Shown: positions 28,019 through 35,769 of the stretch, piece by piece | How the letters are laid out: the number at the start of each line of letters is the position of its first letter | How positions within the stretch are numbered: the first letter of the stretch is position 1 | NCBI RefSeq assembly: GCF_000225345.1 | Contig: NC_015977.1 | Location: forward strand, 3,286,001 to 3,350,000 | DNA: 64,000 nt | DNA from: Roseburia hominis A2-183 | GTDB lineage: Bacteria; Bacillota; Clostridia; Lachnospirales; Lachnospiraceae | Direction of reading: 5' to 3' | Program-made: the position numbers and the translations under genes | Notes under the pieces: model-generated | Told to the model about the DNA's origin: nothing | Seen by the model: only the letters and a program-made list of their open reading frames with translations | Database searches by the model: none

Positions 28019-28177
28019 CTAATTAGCCATGAGCTGCTTGACCCCTTGTGATTTTGCCCCTGGGTTATCATTTCCGTATCCCTCAAGAAGATTGATAACG
28101 CCCCATACTGCCACGCCTGCTCCGATTGCGGTTACAACGGTCTTTAATCCTGTTACTGCTGATGTAAAAAATGCCAT
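28019..28177 (-). pseudogene. maff2: Maff2 family protein, N-terminal fragment
   Basis: MAFFTSAVTGLKTVVTAIGAGVAVWGVINLLEGYG is the start of the Maff2 protein. The frame crosses into element B at KQLMA and stops after one more codon (AN-stop), giving 52 residues instead of about 71. The single membrane helix is retained but the conserved AGGGIVIVAQTVIPQL end is lost. The C-terminal piece is at 17552-17626. Confidence 0.9.
28026..28036. repeat. Element B attachment site, right copy
   Basis: GCCATGAGCTG, identical to 17616-17626, inside the codons for Q-L-M-A of maff2. Confidence 0.85.
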
Positions 28178-28262
28178 ATTCAGTTACCTCGTTCTTTCCG
28201 AAAATTTATTTTTTGCAAAAAATAAGGAGCATTGCTTTCTATCCGCAAAACTCCTGTACCTC

Positions 28263-28277
28263 TGGACATCGTGTCCA
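28263..28277. repeat. ICE palindrome copy 4 (virD4-maff2 gap)
   Basis: TGGACATCGTGTCCA, just after the virD4 stop and about 90 bases before the maff2 start. Confidence 0.85.
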
Positions 28278-28284
28278 AATGTTC

Positions 28285-29118
28285 CTATTCAGTTGTATCC
28301 GGGGAAATCTCCCCGCATTCAAAGGCTTCATCTACCTTTGTCTTTTCTGTGACCTTCAAGTGGTGCAGATGTTTCACATACTGTTCCATATCAAAGGCAT
28401 TTTTCTTGTCATAATCGGACAGCTCTTTGTACCGCTTGTGCTTCGTTATATCGAATTTATCCGAGAAAAATGGTCTGACACCTCTAAGCTGCATAATACA
28501 TTTCCCGCCATCCATGACAGCAATCTCATCTTGGCTCATCAGTTCCTTTCCGGTCTTTTGGTAATTCAGACCGTAGGACTGGCTCGTCCCCCTCGTATCC
28601 GAGGTGTTGTACAGGTCAATGGTTTCTTTCCCCAATACCTCTGCTAATTCCTTTAGGGTGGTCTTTTCCTTTCCTCCGAGAAACAGCGTAGTGTCGCAGT
28701 TGCCCTCTATGGTATCGGCATTGTCCCTGTAAATCGCTTTGAGCTGTGATTTTGACTGCAAAATAATAGAAGCTGATATTTCCCTGCTTCGGATCGTAGC
28801 AATCAGCTTCTCAAACTGTGGAATCTGCCCGATGTTCGCAAACTCATCAAGGAGCATACGCACATGAACCGGGAGCCTTCCGTTATAAACATCGTCTGCC
28901 TTGTCGCAAAGCAAATTAAAGAGCTGGGAATACATGATAGACACCACAAAGTTAAACGTAGCATCTGTATCAGAAATAATAACGAACAACGCTGTTTTTT
29001 CCTCTCCCAGCGTGTCAAGCTCCAGTTCATCATATTCCATCAGGTCACGCAGCTCTTTTATATCAAATGGTGCTAACCTCGCACCGCAGCTAATCAGAAT
29101 CGACTTCGCTGTTTTTCC
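28285..29118 (-). pseudogene. virD4: VirD4/TraG coupling protein, C-terminal part split off by element A
   Basis: The frame runs from the junction as GKTAKSILISCGARLAPFD, then MEYDELELDTLGEEKTALFV and the Walker B region VRMLLDEFANIGQIPQFEKL, to the C-terminus. It lacks the membrane anchor and Walker A, which are in the N-terminal part at 44762-45802. The frame phase at the GG junction agrees in both halves, and the joined gene would encode about 617 residues. An internal ATG at 29040 could start a truncated protein, but the ATPase would be dead. Coupling proteins bring the relaxosome to the channel, so the resident ICE should be unable to transfer while element A is in place. Confidence 0.93.
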
Positions 29119-29154
29119 AGAGACAAATTGTCAAGGACTTTTTAATCAAATTCA

Positions 29155-29194
29155 CAAAAAAGGTGCCAGAAGCACCGTATGGCTCCTGACACCT
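29155..29194 (-). terminator. Terminator after the leftmost gene of element A
   Basis: On the minus strand AGGTGTCAGGAGC pairs, with two mismatches, with GCTTCTGGCACCT, followed by TTTTTT. It ends transcription before the virD4 fragment and would shield it from element A transcripts. Confidence 0.75.
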
Positions 29195-29205
29195 CGTTTA
29201 ACAGC

Positions 29206-29571
29206 TTACATTTTTCCGTCCAGCAGGTCTTTGCAGAGATACGCATAGTCTGGCAGCTGGTTGATATATGGCTCCCAGCGCCGCTTGATTTCGGCCAATT
29301 CCAGCGGATCGGCTTCCTCCAGTGCATGATCGTTGCCCGTCATATACAAAACATCCATAGCAACATCATCCAAACACTTGCAGCAGAGATCAGCGGCAGA
29401 TTCTATCCTGATACCGGTATCCACATAGACAGGATTTACGCCAATCGTCAGCCAGACATAGCCCACCTTGTCCGACCAGAGCAGTTCAAAATCAGGGCTT
29501 TGCCGCAGATGTTCCGCAAAGACTTCCTTTACTCGCTCAATTTCATGTTTCTCTTTTTCTGTGTAAAGCAT
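29206..29571 (-). CDS. Conserved hypothetical protein of element A
   Basis: A 121-residue acidic protein (MLYTEKEKHEIERVKEVFAEHLRQSPDFELLWSDKVGYVWL, then ESAADLCCKCLDDVAMDVL). The start at 29571 has AAGGAGG eight bases upstream; the in-frame extension to 29613 has none. It is the last gene before the left junction and is followed by a terminator. No family recognised; the fold appears mixed alpha/beta without membrane segments. Confidence 0.65.
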   Translation of the reverse strand: MLYTEKEKHEIERVKEVFAEHLRQSPDFELLWSDKVGYVWLTIGVNPVYVDTGIRIESAADLCCKCLDDVAMDVLYMTGNDHALEEADPLELAEIKRRWEPYINQLPDYAYLCKDLLDGKM

Positions 29572-29648
29572 TTTCGTGTCCTCCTTGACAAAAATTTTGG
29601 TGCGTACCATCATCAGTTTAGCACAAGGCGGCTTCGTTTATCAGTCTG

Positions 29649-29843
29649 TCACATCTGCTGAATTTCATTTTTGAGCATACGCTTGATTTTATCGCTCATG
29701 GTTTCTGTGCTGGTATTGCTGAAATGGACATGAACCTTGTAGGTCGTCTTGCCGATTTTCTTTACCATCGCCGGCGTGTTTTCCGGCGCTCTGGACGCAG
29801 TAGCGGCGTCTGCCACCTGCATAGTACGGGGTTCTTTGTTCAT
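29649..29843 (-). CDS. tnpW: TnpW-like transposon protein
   Basis: A 64-residue protein whose C-terminal half (VKKIGKTTYKVHVHFSNTSTETMSDKIKRML) matches the pattern of TnpW-type proteins found with Tn4451-like recombinases. The start has AAAGGAGCGCC upstream. It lies 43 bases after the DnaC-like gene. Function is unknown. Confidence 0.7.
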   Translation of the reverse strand: MNKEPRTMQVADAATASRAPENTPAMVKKIGKTTYKVHVHFSNTSTETMSDKIKRMLKNEIQQM

Positions 29844-29886
29844 GGCGCTCCTTTCTCCGGGCGGGTCTGTGCCGCCCAGTAAAAAA

Positions 29887-30750
29887 TCAGTCTTGCTTAC
29901 TGTTTACAATGTCTTTTGCTGCCTGTCGGGTAGCACCGGCATTTTCTTCCCTGAAATTCTTCCCGTCAAAAAGAATCGGCGCACACCGTTCCAGAATACG
30001 GTCATAGATACGGGCGTGGGCCAGATCAGGCGGGTTTTTCAGCTCGGACAGTTTCAAGTTTGTTGTGATAATCATGGGCCTGCGGCTGCGGTAGCGGCTG
30101 TCGATGACGAAAAACATCTGCTCCATCGCATACTCGGTACTGCGCTCCACACCCAAATCGTCAATGATAAGCAGGTCGTACTCGTCAAAGCTGGCGATAA
30201 AGTCGGCCCTGTCCTCGGAAAACATTCCCGTCAGACGGTTCAGGATGGTGGGAAAGTTCGTCATCAGCACCGGCACATCCCGGTCAAGCAGGGCATTGGC
30301 GATACAACCGGCGAAAAAGGACTTGCCAGTTCCCACATCCCCAAACAGAAGCAGGCCGGTGTTGTTCCTGTATGCCTCCTTCCAGTTCTCCACGTAGGCG
30401 CGGGCCTTGTCCATCAGAGGATTTTGGCCGTTGTCGTTGGCAAAGGTGTAGTCGTACAGATAGCGGTCTTGCAGGCCCTGGGCCTTCCGGCGCTTGATGC
30501 GCTCCATGCGGCGCTGCCGTTCCTCGGCGGCCTTGCGCTGTTCCTCGGCCTCCCGCTGACACTGGCAGATACAGCGGGGCATGAAGTAGCCGGGTTTCCC
30601 AAAGCATGGCACAACGGTCTGCCTCTGGCCGCCGCACTTTTTACAGTGAATGAGGCCGTCTGCCGGGTCTATGTACTCGTCCCCGGCCAGTTCCATACCG
30701 GCGGCTGCCTTGTCGATCAGCGCCCGGATTTCTGCGGTAATCTCCATCAT
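29887..30750 (-). CDS. DnaC-like helicase loader ATPase
   Basis: A 287-residue ATPase of the DnaC/IstB type. Residues about 20-60 hold a zinc-finger-like cluster (CKKCGGQRQTVVPCFG, MPRCICQCQREAEEQR). Walker A is FGDVGTGKSFFAGC near residue 138 and Walker B is LLIIDDLGVERS. Such proteins load the replicative helicase. It overlaps the upstream replisome organizer gene by four bases (ATGA), so the two form a replication module for the excised element. Confidence 0.9.
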   Translation of the reverse strand: MMEITAEIRALIDKAAAGMELAGDEYIDPADGLIHCKKCGGQRQTVVPCFGKPGYFMPRCICQCQREAEEQRKAAEERQRRMERIKRRKAQGLQDRYLYDYTFANDNGQNPLMDKARAYVENWKEAYRNNTGLLLFGDVGTGKSFFAGCIANALLDRDVPVLMTNFPTILNRLTGMFSEDRADFIASFDEYDLLIIDDLGVERSTEYAMEQMFFVIDSRYRSRRPMIITTNLKLSELKNPPDLAHARIYDRILERCAPILFDGKNFREENAGATRQAAKDIVNSKQD

Positions 30751-31481
30751 ACGGTTTCATCCTCCTTTACGCTGTAATCACGGTTGCGGGTGGGCGGGGC
30801 CGCCTTTTTCGCGTCCTCACCGGCCCAGCGCCGGATGGTGGCGGCATGGCTCTGATACCGCTTACCGGTAGAGGCCATGTATTCGGACAGCTTTTCGATG
30901 TACTGGCCCCATACAGTGGGAAAACTGGCCTGCAAGTCTGCCAGTTCCTCGTCCGTCAGGAAAACATTCTGGTAACGGCCATAGGCGCGGGCGGAGCGTC
31001 CCTTCTCTATCTCTCTCTTTATCTCTATCTCTTTCTCTAACTCTATCTCTATCTCTGGTGGACGAATGTCGGACAAATGTCCGCCGTTTGTCCGGGGCGC
31101 GGAAAGAGCCTTGTTTTGGAGCCTCGCCGCACGCTTTCGCTCGGCCTCGGTAGAGGACTGGCCGATTAAAAGTTCGATGTTGCTCATGTAGAATGTGCCG
31201 CTGTCCAGCACCTCCACAAGACCCAGCTTCAAAAAGATCTGCAAGGCTCTCTCCACAGTGCCGATCTGCTGGCGGGTAATGGTGGCGATCATCTGCGCCG
31301 TGTAAGGAATGTCCTCGTCAAGTTGAAGCCGTCCGCCATGTTTCAGCGATTTCAGATACAGCTTGAGCAGAATGTTGGAATACAGCACACCATCCTGCAT
31401 ACTTTCCAGCAGCACGATGGAATCATCGTCAAAATAGTTTTCTTTGAGTTTCAGGTAATAATATTTTCGGTTGTCTGACAT
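30747..31481 (-). CDS. Phage-type replisome organizer / replication initiator
   Basis: A 244-residue protein. Residues about 1-115 are the replisome organizer N-terminal winged-helix domain (KYYYLKLKENYFDDDSIVLLESMQDGVLYSNILLKLYLKSL). The middle is a repetitive EIEIELEKEIEIKREIEK stretch encoded by TCTATCTC-like DNA repeats (31005-31056). The C-terminal part (DEELADLQASFPTVWGQYIEKLSEYM) is seen in initiators of phages and elements. Initiators of this class often bind repeats inside their own gene, so this stretch is a candidate origin. The start at 31481 has AAGGAGGAACCCT upstream. Confidence 0.85.
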   Translation of the reverse strand: MSDNRKYYYLKLKENYFDDDSIVLLESMQDGVLYSNILLKLYLKSLKHGGRLQLDEDIPYTAQMIATITRQQIGTVERALQIFLKLGLVEVLDSGTFYMSNIELLIGQSSTEAERKRAARLQNKALSAPRTNGGHLSDIRPPEIEIELEKEIEIKREIEKGRSARAYGRYQNVFLTDEELADLQASFPTVWGQYIEKLSEYMASTGKRYQSHAATIRRWAGEDAKKAAPPTRNRDYSVKEDETV

Positions 31482-31594
31482 AGGGTTCCTCCTTGGGGTT
31501 TCTCTTGGGATTCTGCACGCATTTTAAGGCCGTTTTATGGGTCAGAGGATAAATCTATCAGCCTGCCTTTGACACCCTCGAAAAAAGCCTTGAT

Positions 31595-31993
31595 TTACAA
31601 AGGTTTTTCAGCCCCTAAAGCGTGACATTTCTCCCGTTGTTTCCGCTTGCGCTTTGCGGCATTGATCCGCTTCATGCGTGCGGCACATTCCGGGCAGTAT
31701 TTGGCTCGGTTGGAACCGGGGGTAAACAGCGCCCCACATACGGAGCATTTCTTAGCATTCAGCCGGTGGAACAGCGCCGTTTCCAGTTCCTTATCCTGCG
31801 GCAATACCGCCGCCCGAAACCACCTGCACAACAGGGAATAGGAAATGGACTGGACACAGACACATTTCTCCCCATCGTCCAGGGCGATACAGTTTCCGTC
31901 GATGTAGTTACAGCACTCATGCACCAGCCTCCGCACTCTGCGGTACTGGCGGTAATCCATGACTGGGATAGGTTCAGACTTATTGTTCTTCAT
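31595..31993 (-). CDS. Cysteine-rich VLP domain protein
   Basis: A 132-residue protein with a Cys-rich region (VHECCNYIDGNCIALDDGEKCVCVQ) containing the run WFRAAVLPQDKELE, followed by a zinc ribbon (CSVCGALFTPGSNRAKYCPECA) and a basic tail. This is the Cys_rich_VLP family, found almost only in Clostridia mobilizable elements. Function unknown; DNA or RNA binding is suggested by the ribbon and the tail. Confidence 0.85.
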   Translation of the reverse strand: MKNNKSEPIPVMDYRQYRRVRRLVHECCNYIDGNCIALDDGEKCVCVQSISYSLLCRWFRAAVLPQDKELETALFHRLNAKKCSVCGALFTPGSNRAKYCPECAARMKRINAAKRKRKQREKCHALGAEKPL

Positions 31994-32048
31994 AAATGAT
32001 TTCTTTCATAAAGCCGGTAACCTCCTTGAATGAATTTATTGTTAAATA

Positions 32049-32090
32049 TTCGTGCAAAGTATTGTTTTCTTCGTGCAAATGGCATATACT
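32049..32090 (+). promoter_or_regulatory. Promoter and operator of the dinJ-yafQ pair
   Basis: TTGTTT (32062-32067), a 17-base spacer and TATACT (32085-32090). Two copies of TTCGTGCAAA, at 32049-32058 and 32070-32079, flank the -35 box exactly 21 bp apart, i.e. on the same face of the helix. This suits repression by the antitoxin or the complex. Confidence 0.7.
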
Positions 32091-32119
32091 ATAATTGCCA
32101 GCAGAAAGGGGTTGATCGT

Positions 32120-32398
32120 ATGGCTGGAAATACCACAAACATCAGTATCCGCATGGACGCAGATTTGAAAGCGCAGGCGGACGCACTGTTTACTGAGCTT
32201 GGCATGAACCTGACTACGGCGTTTAACATCTTTGTGCGCCAGTCGCTTCGTGAAGGCGGCATTCCCTTTGAAGTAAGGCTGGAACAGCCGAACAAGGAAA
32301 CGATTGCTGCCATGCTGGAAGCGGAAAGGATTGCAAAAGACCCGTCTGTAAAGGGATACAATGACCTTGACGAGTTGTTTGCCGACCTGAAAAAATGA
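32120..32398 (+). CDS. dinJ: RelB/DinJ-family antitoxin
   Basis: A 92-residue antitoxin. The N-terminus (TTNISIRMDADLKAQADALFTELGMNLTTAFNIFVRQSL) is a ribbon-helix-helix domain for DNA binding and dimerization. The C-terminal tail (DPSVKGYNDLDELFADLKK) would wrap the toxin. The start at 32120 has AAAGGGG upstream. It overlaps the toxin gene by four bases (ATGA), as is usual for such pairs. The promoter carries paired operator repeats. The module would help keep element A in its host. Confidence 0.93.
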   Translation: MAGNTTNISIRMDADLKAQADALFTELGMNLTTAFNIFVRQSLREGGIPFEVRLEQPNKETIAAMLEAERIAKDPSVKGYNDLDELFADLKK

Positions 32399-32685
32399 GG
32401 AAAACAAAGTACACCGTCAAGTACACGACCGCTTTCAAAAAGGACTACAAGCGGGCAATCAAGCGCGGCCTGAAAATCGAATTGCTGGAACAGGTCGTGG
32501 CGCTGCTGTCGATGGGCGAACCGCTGCCGGATAAAAACCGCGATCACGATTTGTCCGGCGATTGGGCAGGCCATCGAGAATGTCATATTCTCCCGGACTG
32601 GCTGCTTGTCTACCGCATAGAAGAGGATGTTCTGGTGCTGACGCTGGCCCGCACCGGCACACACAGCGACTTGTTCGGCAAATAA
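32395..32685 (+). CDS. yafQ: YafQ-family mRNA interferase toxin
   Basis: A 96-residue RelE-superfamily toxin, probably a ribosome-dependent mRNA endonuclease. Visible family features are KDYKRAIKRGLKIELLEQVV, LPDKNRDHDLSGDWAGHRECHI and the C-terminal RTGTHSDLFGK, which includes the catalytic-type His. Translation is coupled to the antitoxin by a 4-base overlap. It is convergent with the MobA relaxase gene. Confidence 0.93.
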   Translation: MRKTKYTVKYTTAFKKDYKRAIKRGLKIELLEQVVALLSMGEPLPDKNRDHDLSGDWAGHRECHILPDWLLVYRIEEDVLVLTLARTGTHSDLFGK

Positions 32686-32762
32686 ACAGTCTGCCGCCGT
32701 ATGGGGAAACCTGTACGGCGGTTTTTCTGTGTGCAAAAGTATGTCGTGAAACGCGGTAGCCC

Positions 32763-34208
32763 TTACCGCTCCGGCTCCCGGTCGTGAGACTTGTCCCGTT
32801 CCTGTCTGGACAGCTGCTCGGCGGTTTTGCGGAGCCGTTCCACTGCTTTCAAATCCTCCCGCATGGATTTCATGGCAAGCGTGTCCGTCTGCTTTCCAGC
32901 GGCCAGCTGGTCAATTTCCAGCTGCCATGTCTTCGGGGTGATTGCCTCGCCGTTGTCTTTCAAGTCTTTCAGATACCGGGTCGCTGCGTCATACAGAATC
33001 AGTTCCCGGCTGTGGCGCTGCTCAAACTGTTCCCGCTTTTCCGGCTTTACTTTGGCAAGCTGCTTGTGGATGGACTTGTACTGGTTGTACTGTTCCCACA
33101 TCTCCCTGCGCTCGGTAAGGGTAGTGATCCGGCGCTCGGCCTTGACGATCTTTCCGCGCAGGTCATAGTAACGGCTGTTCATATCAGTGATTTTTTCATG
33201 AAGCTGCTGCATAGACTGGATGCCGTTTGCCTGCAAAAAGCTGAATAGTGCAGCGCTTTCTTGCAAAGCCCGGATTTTGCCGGTGCGGGTGCGGGGAGCG
33301 TCCAACTGCTGCTGGGCCTCCCACAAGGCGGTCAAGCTGCTTTGCTGTGTTTGTGGTTTTTCCGTTTCGGCTTTCGACCAGCGATAAAGACGGGTAATGC
33401 GGGCTTTGATTTCTTTCAGCAGCTTGTTGTCGGCGGCGATCTGCCGGTTTACTTCTCCCTTGTCGGTGCGGATGCCGCGCTTTTCCATTTGGCTGGCAGC
33501 TGGCCCCAGATGGACAGAGGGGATTTTATCAATGCCCTGCCTCCTGTAGCTGCGATGGTCAATGCGCTCCGGTCTGCCGGCAGATTCCAACGCCCGGTTG
33601 GTGCAGGCCGCCCATGCCGCCCGCCAAATCTCCACATTCCCTTTGTCGTTCCAGTCGGTGGTGTCCTCCCGGTGGTTCTTCCAGCCGCCTTTCCCGTCCG
33701 GGATACGCTGGCCGTTTTCGTCCAGGTCGTATGCCTTGCGGCACTTTGCGCCCCATGCGCCATTTTCTTTCAGGGGCCGGACGGTCAGCATGATATGAAC
33801 ATGGGGGTTGCCGGTTCCCTTATCATGGATAGCAAAGTCGGCACACATTCCTTTGTCTACAAAGTTGTCCTTCACATAGGCACGCACAAGGGCGAGCTGT
33901 TGTTCGCCGGACAGTTCACGGGGCAGGGCTGCTTCAATCTCGCGGGCAAGCTGGCTGTCCCTTGCTTTCTCGATTTGCTCCACGCTGTTCCAGAGGATAG
34001 ATCGGTCTGCAAATTCCGGCGGGGCGTGGGCAGGCAGTATGATCTCCGCATGGACAATGCCGCCTTTCCGGGTGTAGTCGTGGGTCATTCCATCCCATTC
34101 ATTTGTCAGCTTGGTTCCGCTGCGGTAAGCAGCTGCGGCAACAGCAGAACGGCCTGCGCTGCGCTTGATGATACTGACGGGGATATGACAGAAATCTATG
34201 GGGAACAC
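32763..34208 (-). CDS. mobA: MobA/MobL family relaxase of element A
   Basis: A 481-residue MOBQ relaxase. CHIPVSIIKRSAGRSAVAAAAYRSG opens the catalytic domain and the metal site is GNPHVHIMLT near residue 134. The C-terminal half is coiled-coil. The start is unclear. GTG at 34208 overlaps the strong AAAGGAGG site, so it is too close to it. The in-frame ATA at 34199 is at ideal spacing (eight bases) but is a rare start codon; no ATG is available nearby. Expression may therefore be weak. The oriT is 145 bases upstream. Confidence 0.92.
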   Translation of the reverse strand: MFPIDFCHIPVSIIKRSAGRSAVAAAAYRSGTKLTNEWDGMTHDYTRKGGIVHAEIILPAHAPPEFADRSILWNSVEQIEKARDSQLAREIEAALPRELSGEQQLALVRAYVKDNFVDKGMCADFAIHDKGTGNPHVHIMLTVRPLKENGAWGAKCRKAYDLDENGQRIPDGKGGWKNHREDTTDWNDKGNVEIWRAAWAACTNRALESAGRPERIDHRSYRRQGIDKIPSVHLGPAASQMEKRGIRTDKGEVNRQIAADNKLLKEIKARITRLYRWSKAETEKPQTQQSSLTALWEAQQQLDAPRTRTGKIRALQESAALFSFLQANGIQSMQQLHEKITDMNSRYYDLRGKIVKAERRITTLTERREMWEQYNQYKSIHKQLAKVKPEKREQFEQRHSRELILYDAATRYLKDLKDNGEAITPKTWQLEIDQLAAGKQTDTLAMKSMREDLKAVERLRKTAEQLSRQERDKSHDREPER

Positions 34209-34352
34209 CTCCTTTCAGTGAGGGCATAACAGGCTCTGTGGAGCCGGACAAACGCAAAGCGGGTGTTTGGCTGTGCAGAGCGCACAAGGGGTTTGGGGAG
34301 CGTAGCTTCCCATCGCGGACGAAGTACGCAATGCCCCCGGCAGGGCGCACAG

Positions 34353-34432
34353 CACCGGCAACGGTGTATAAGTGCGCCCTTGTAAACAAGGGACTTATGG
34401 CGTGCCCTTGTAAACAAGGGACTTATGGCGTG
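34353..34432. other. oriT of element A with tandem 28-bp repeats
   Basis: CACCG (34353-34357) and CGGTG (34362-34366) form a small inverted repeat followed by TATAAGTGCGCCCT, which contains the RSF1010/pTF1 nick sequence TAAGTGCG/CCCT. The predicted nick is between 34376 and 34377. Two perfect 28-bp direct repeats start at the nick (34377-34404 and 34405-34432), each containing the palindrome CCCTTGTAAACAAGGG. The relaxase gene lies to the left and the DUF3847 gene overlaps on the right. Confidence 0.85.
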
Positions 34433-34713
34433 TCCCCGGATTTTGGCAGGTTTGCAGTCAATTCCGCAGCCCCCGGAAGATGGGACAGGGCAATCAGAAA
34501 TGTTTTGACCTCCGCGCCGGAAAGGTCGGGAGCCAGCGGGAAAATCCCCTCCAAAACGGCTCCGCGCTCAATCAGGCGGCGGGTACGACCCCTGCGTTCT
34601 TCATTCCGCTGCTTGTTCTCTAAAATCTTCTTGCGGTTTTCAAGCTGCCGGATCTCCTTCAGGACTTTCTCCCGTTCTTCTTTTTGGGGGTGGGCTGTAA
34701 TTTTTTCGTTCAT
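34423..34713 (-). CDS. DUF3847 family protein, probable mobilization accessory
   Basis: A 96-residue protein (MNEKITAHPQKEEREKVLKEIRQLENRKKILENKQRNEERRGRTRRLIERGAVLE). It is the counterpart of the element B protein at 24236-24538 and, like it, overlaps oriT at its 3' end. The start at 34713 has AGAGGTG upstream; a longer frame to 34851 has no support. A MobC-like role at oriT is inferred. Confidence 0.75.
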   Translation of the reverse strand: MNEKITAHPQKEEREKVLKEIRQLENRKKILENKQRNEERRGRTRRLIERGAVLEGIFPLAPDLSGAEVKTFLIALSHLPGAAELTANLPKSGDTP

Positions 34714-34741
34714 GTCAGGCACCTCTTTTCTTTGGAAATAC

Positions 34742-35203
34742 TCATAGATTGACCGTCCATTTCTGACGCGCAAAGTACCGGCGCAGCCTCCGCAGTGCAG
34801 CGTGGATGGATTTTCCCGCCTGTGATGGTGTGATACCCTCCATTGCGGCAATATCTTTCACTTTCATACCCAGCATATAGCGGGCGTGGACACGGCGAGC
34901 CTGCATAGGCGGCAGGGAAGAAATGGCTTCGTACAATCGCCGTATCAGTTCTTCGTATTCGGCTAATTCTTCTTTTTCTATCAGGTAGTCCTCCGGCGAT
35001 GGCTGCGCCCAGCCGATGGCGGCATTTTCGATTCCATCGTTACAATCAAGGGAATAAAACGCCTTATACCGGAACATCTTGCGATCTCTGGCGGCCTCGG
35101 CCCTCTTATCCAGAAGAAACGCTTCGACGATCTCATCGGACACCTCCACAAAAATGTCCTCTTTGCAAAATGGATAATATTGTTTGAGATTGATGGTCTG
35201 CAT
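34742..35203 (-). CDS. Sigma-70 region 4-like protein 1
   Basis: A 153-residue protein (MQTINLKQYYPFCKEDIFVEVSDEIVEAF) whose C-terminal part is a sigma region 4 helix-turn-helix (LPPMQARRVHARYMLGMKVKDIAAMEGITPSQAGKSIHAALRRLRRYF). Region 2, needed for -10 recognition, is not evident. Such proteins are common in Clostridia mobilizable elements and may act as transcription regulators. It ends 28 bases before DUF3847 and lies 10 bases after the next paralogue. Confidence 0.8.
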   Translation of the reverse strand: MQTINLKQYYPFCKEDIFVEVSDEIVEAFLLDKRAEAARDRKMFRYKAFYSLDCNDGIENAAIGWAQPSPEDYLIEKEELAEYEELIRRLYEAISSLPPMQARRVHARYMLGMKVKDIAAMEGITPSQAGKSIHAALRRLRRYFARQKWTVNL

Positions 35204-35213
35204 AGGCACGCCC

Positions 35214-35666
35214 TCACTCTGTTTGAAAAAGGTCATCATAGCAGCGGCGCATATTCCGCAGCCCCCGGTGGATGGCAACGCTGACCTTACTGCTATGGAT
35301 ACCCTCTCTCCGGGCGATTTCCGGCTGCTTGATACCGGCAATGTAGTAGGCGTGAACACGGCGGGCCTGTGTCGGAGTGGCATGAGCCAGAGCCGCAGGC
35401 AGAGCTGCAATCAGGTGCAGGCGGGTGGTCATTTCTTCTCGTTCCAGCAAAATATCTTCCGGCGATCTGCTGTGTTCCAGTGCGTAATTTTCCAGCCAGC
35501 TGTATGCGTCCAGAGAGTAGTAGGCGCGGTGGTAGACTTTCCGACGCTCATAGTTCTCCATCTCCCGCTGGGCCTGATACATCGCTGCCCATACCTTGTC
35601 CGTAACATCCACAAACTCGTCATGCCGGTAGTGGGGATACATCCACCGCAGATTGATTGTTTTCAT
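35214..35666 (-). CDS. Sigma-70 region 4-like protein 2
   Basis: A 150-residue paralogue of the previous protein (MKTINLRWMYPHYRHDEFVDVTDKVWAAM; TPTQARRVHAYYIAGIKQPEIARREGIHSSKVSVAIHRGLRNM). AGGAGGTAAGCCT precedes the ATG at 35666. The shared opening M-x-T-I-N-L and the shared T/M-Q-A-R-R-V-H-A core point to duplication. Confidence 0.8.
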   Translation of the reverse strand: MKTINLRWMYPHYRHDEFVDVTDKVWAAMYQAQREMENYERRKVYHRAYYSLDAYSWLENYALEHSRSPEDILLEREEMTTRLHLIAALPAALAHATPTQARRVHAYYIAGIKQPEIARREGIHSSKVSVAIHRGLRNMRRCYDDLFQTE

Positions 35667-35769
35667 AGGCTTACCTCCTGAAAATTGGAGAGGCGGGCAG
35701 CTCGTCCGCTGTCCGCCCCTCGCTGAGATAAGGGAAATGATCCCTTTCACTTGGTAGCCAGAAAACAGG

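Larger units (their letters stand above)
17616..28036. mobile_element. Element B: serine-recombinase mobilizable element inserted in maff2
   Basis: About 10.4 kb between two copies of GCCATGAGCTG, at 17616-17626 and 28026-28036, that split the maff2 gene. It encodes a large serine recombinase with a small gene upstream, a VapE-like helicase, a CHC2 zinc-finger primase, a MobL relaxase with an oriT, DUF3847, a RepA-like HTH protein, an XRE regulator and three cargo genes. This is the layout of Tn4451-like mobilizable transposons. It has no conjugation channel genes, so it would rely on a helper system. The sequence removed and rejoined at the 11-mer restores the Maff2 reading frame exactly. 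Confidence 0.9.

Noticed and set aside
29041..29118. Frameshift or deletion as the cause of the broken virD4
   Set aside because: Both halves are in matching phase at the GG junctions and together restore a continuous conserved sequence, so the cause is insertion, not mutation.
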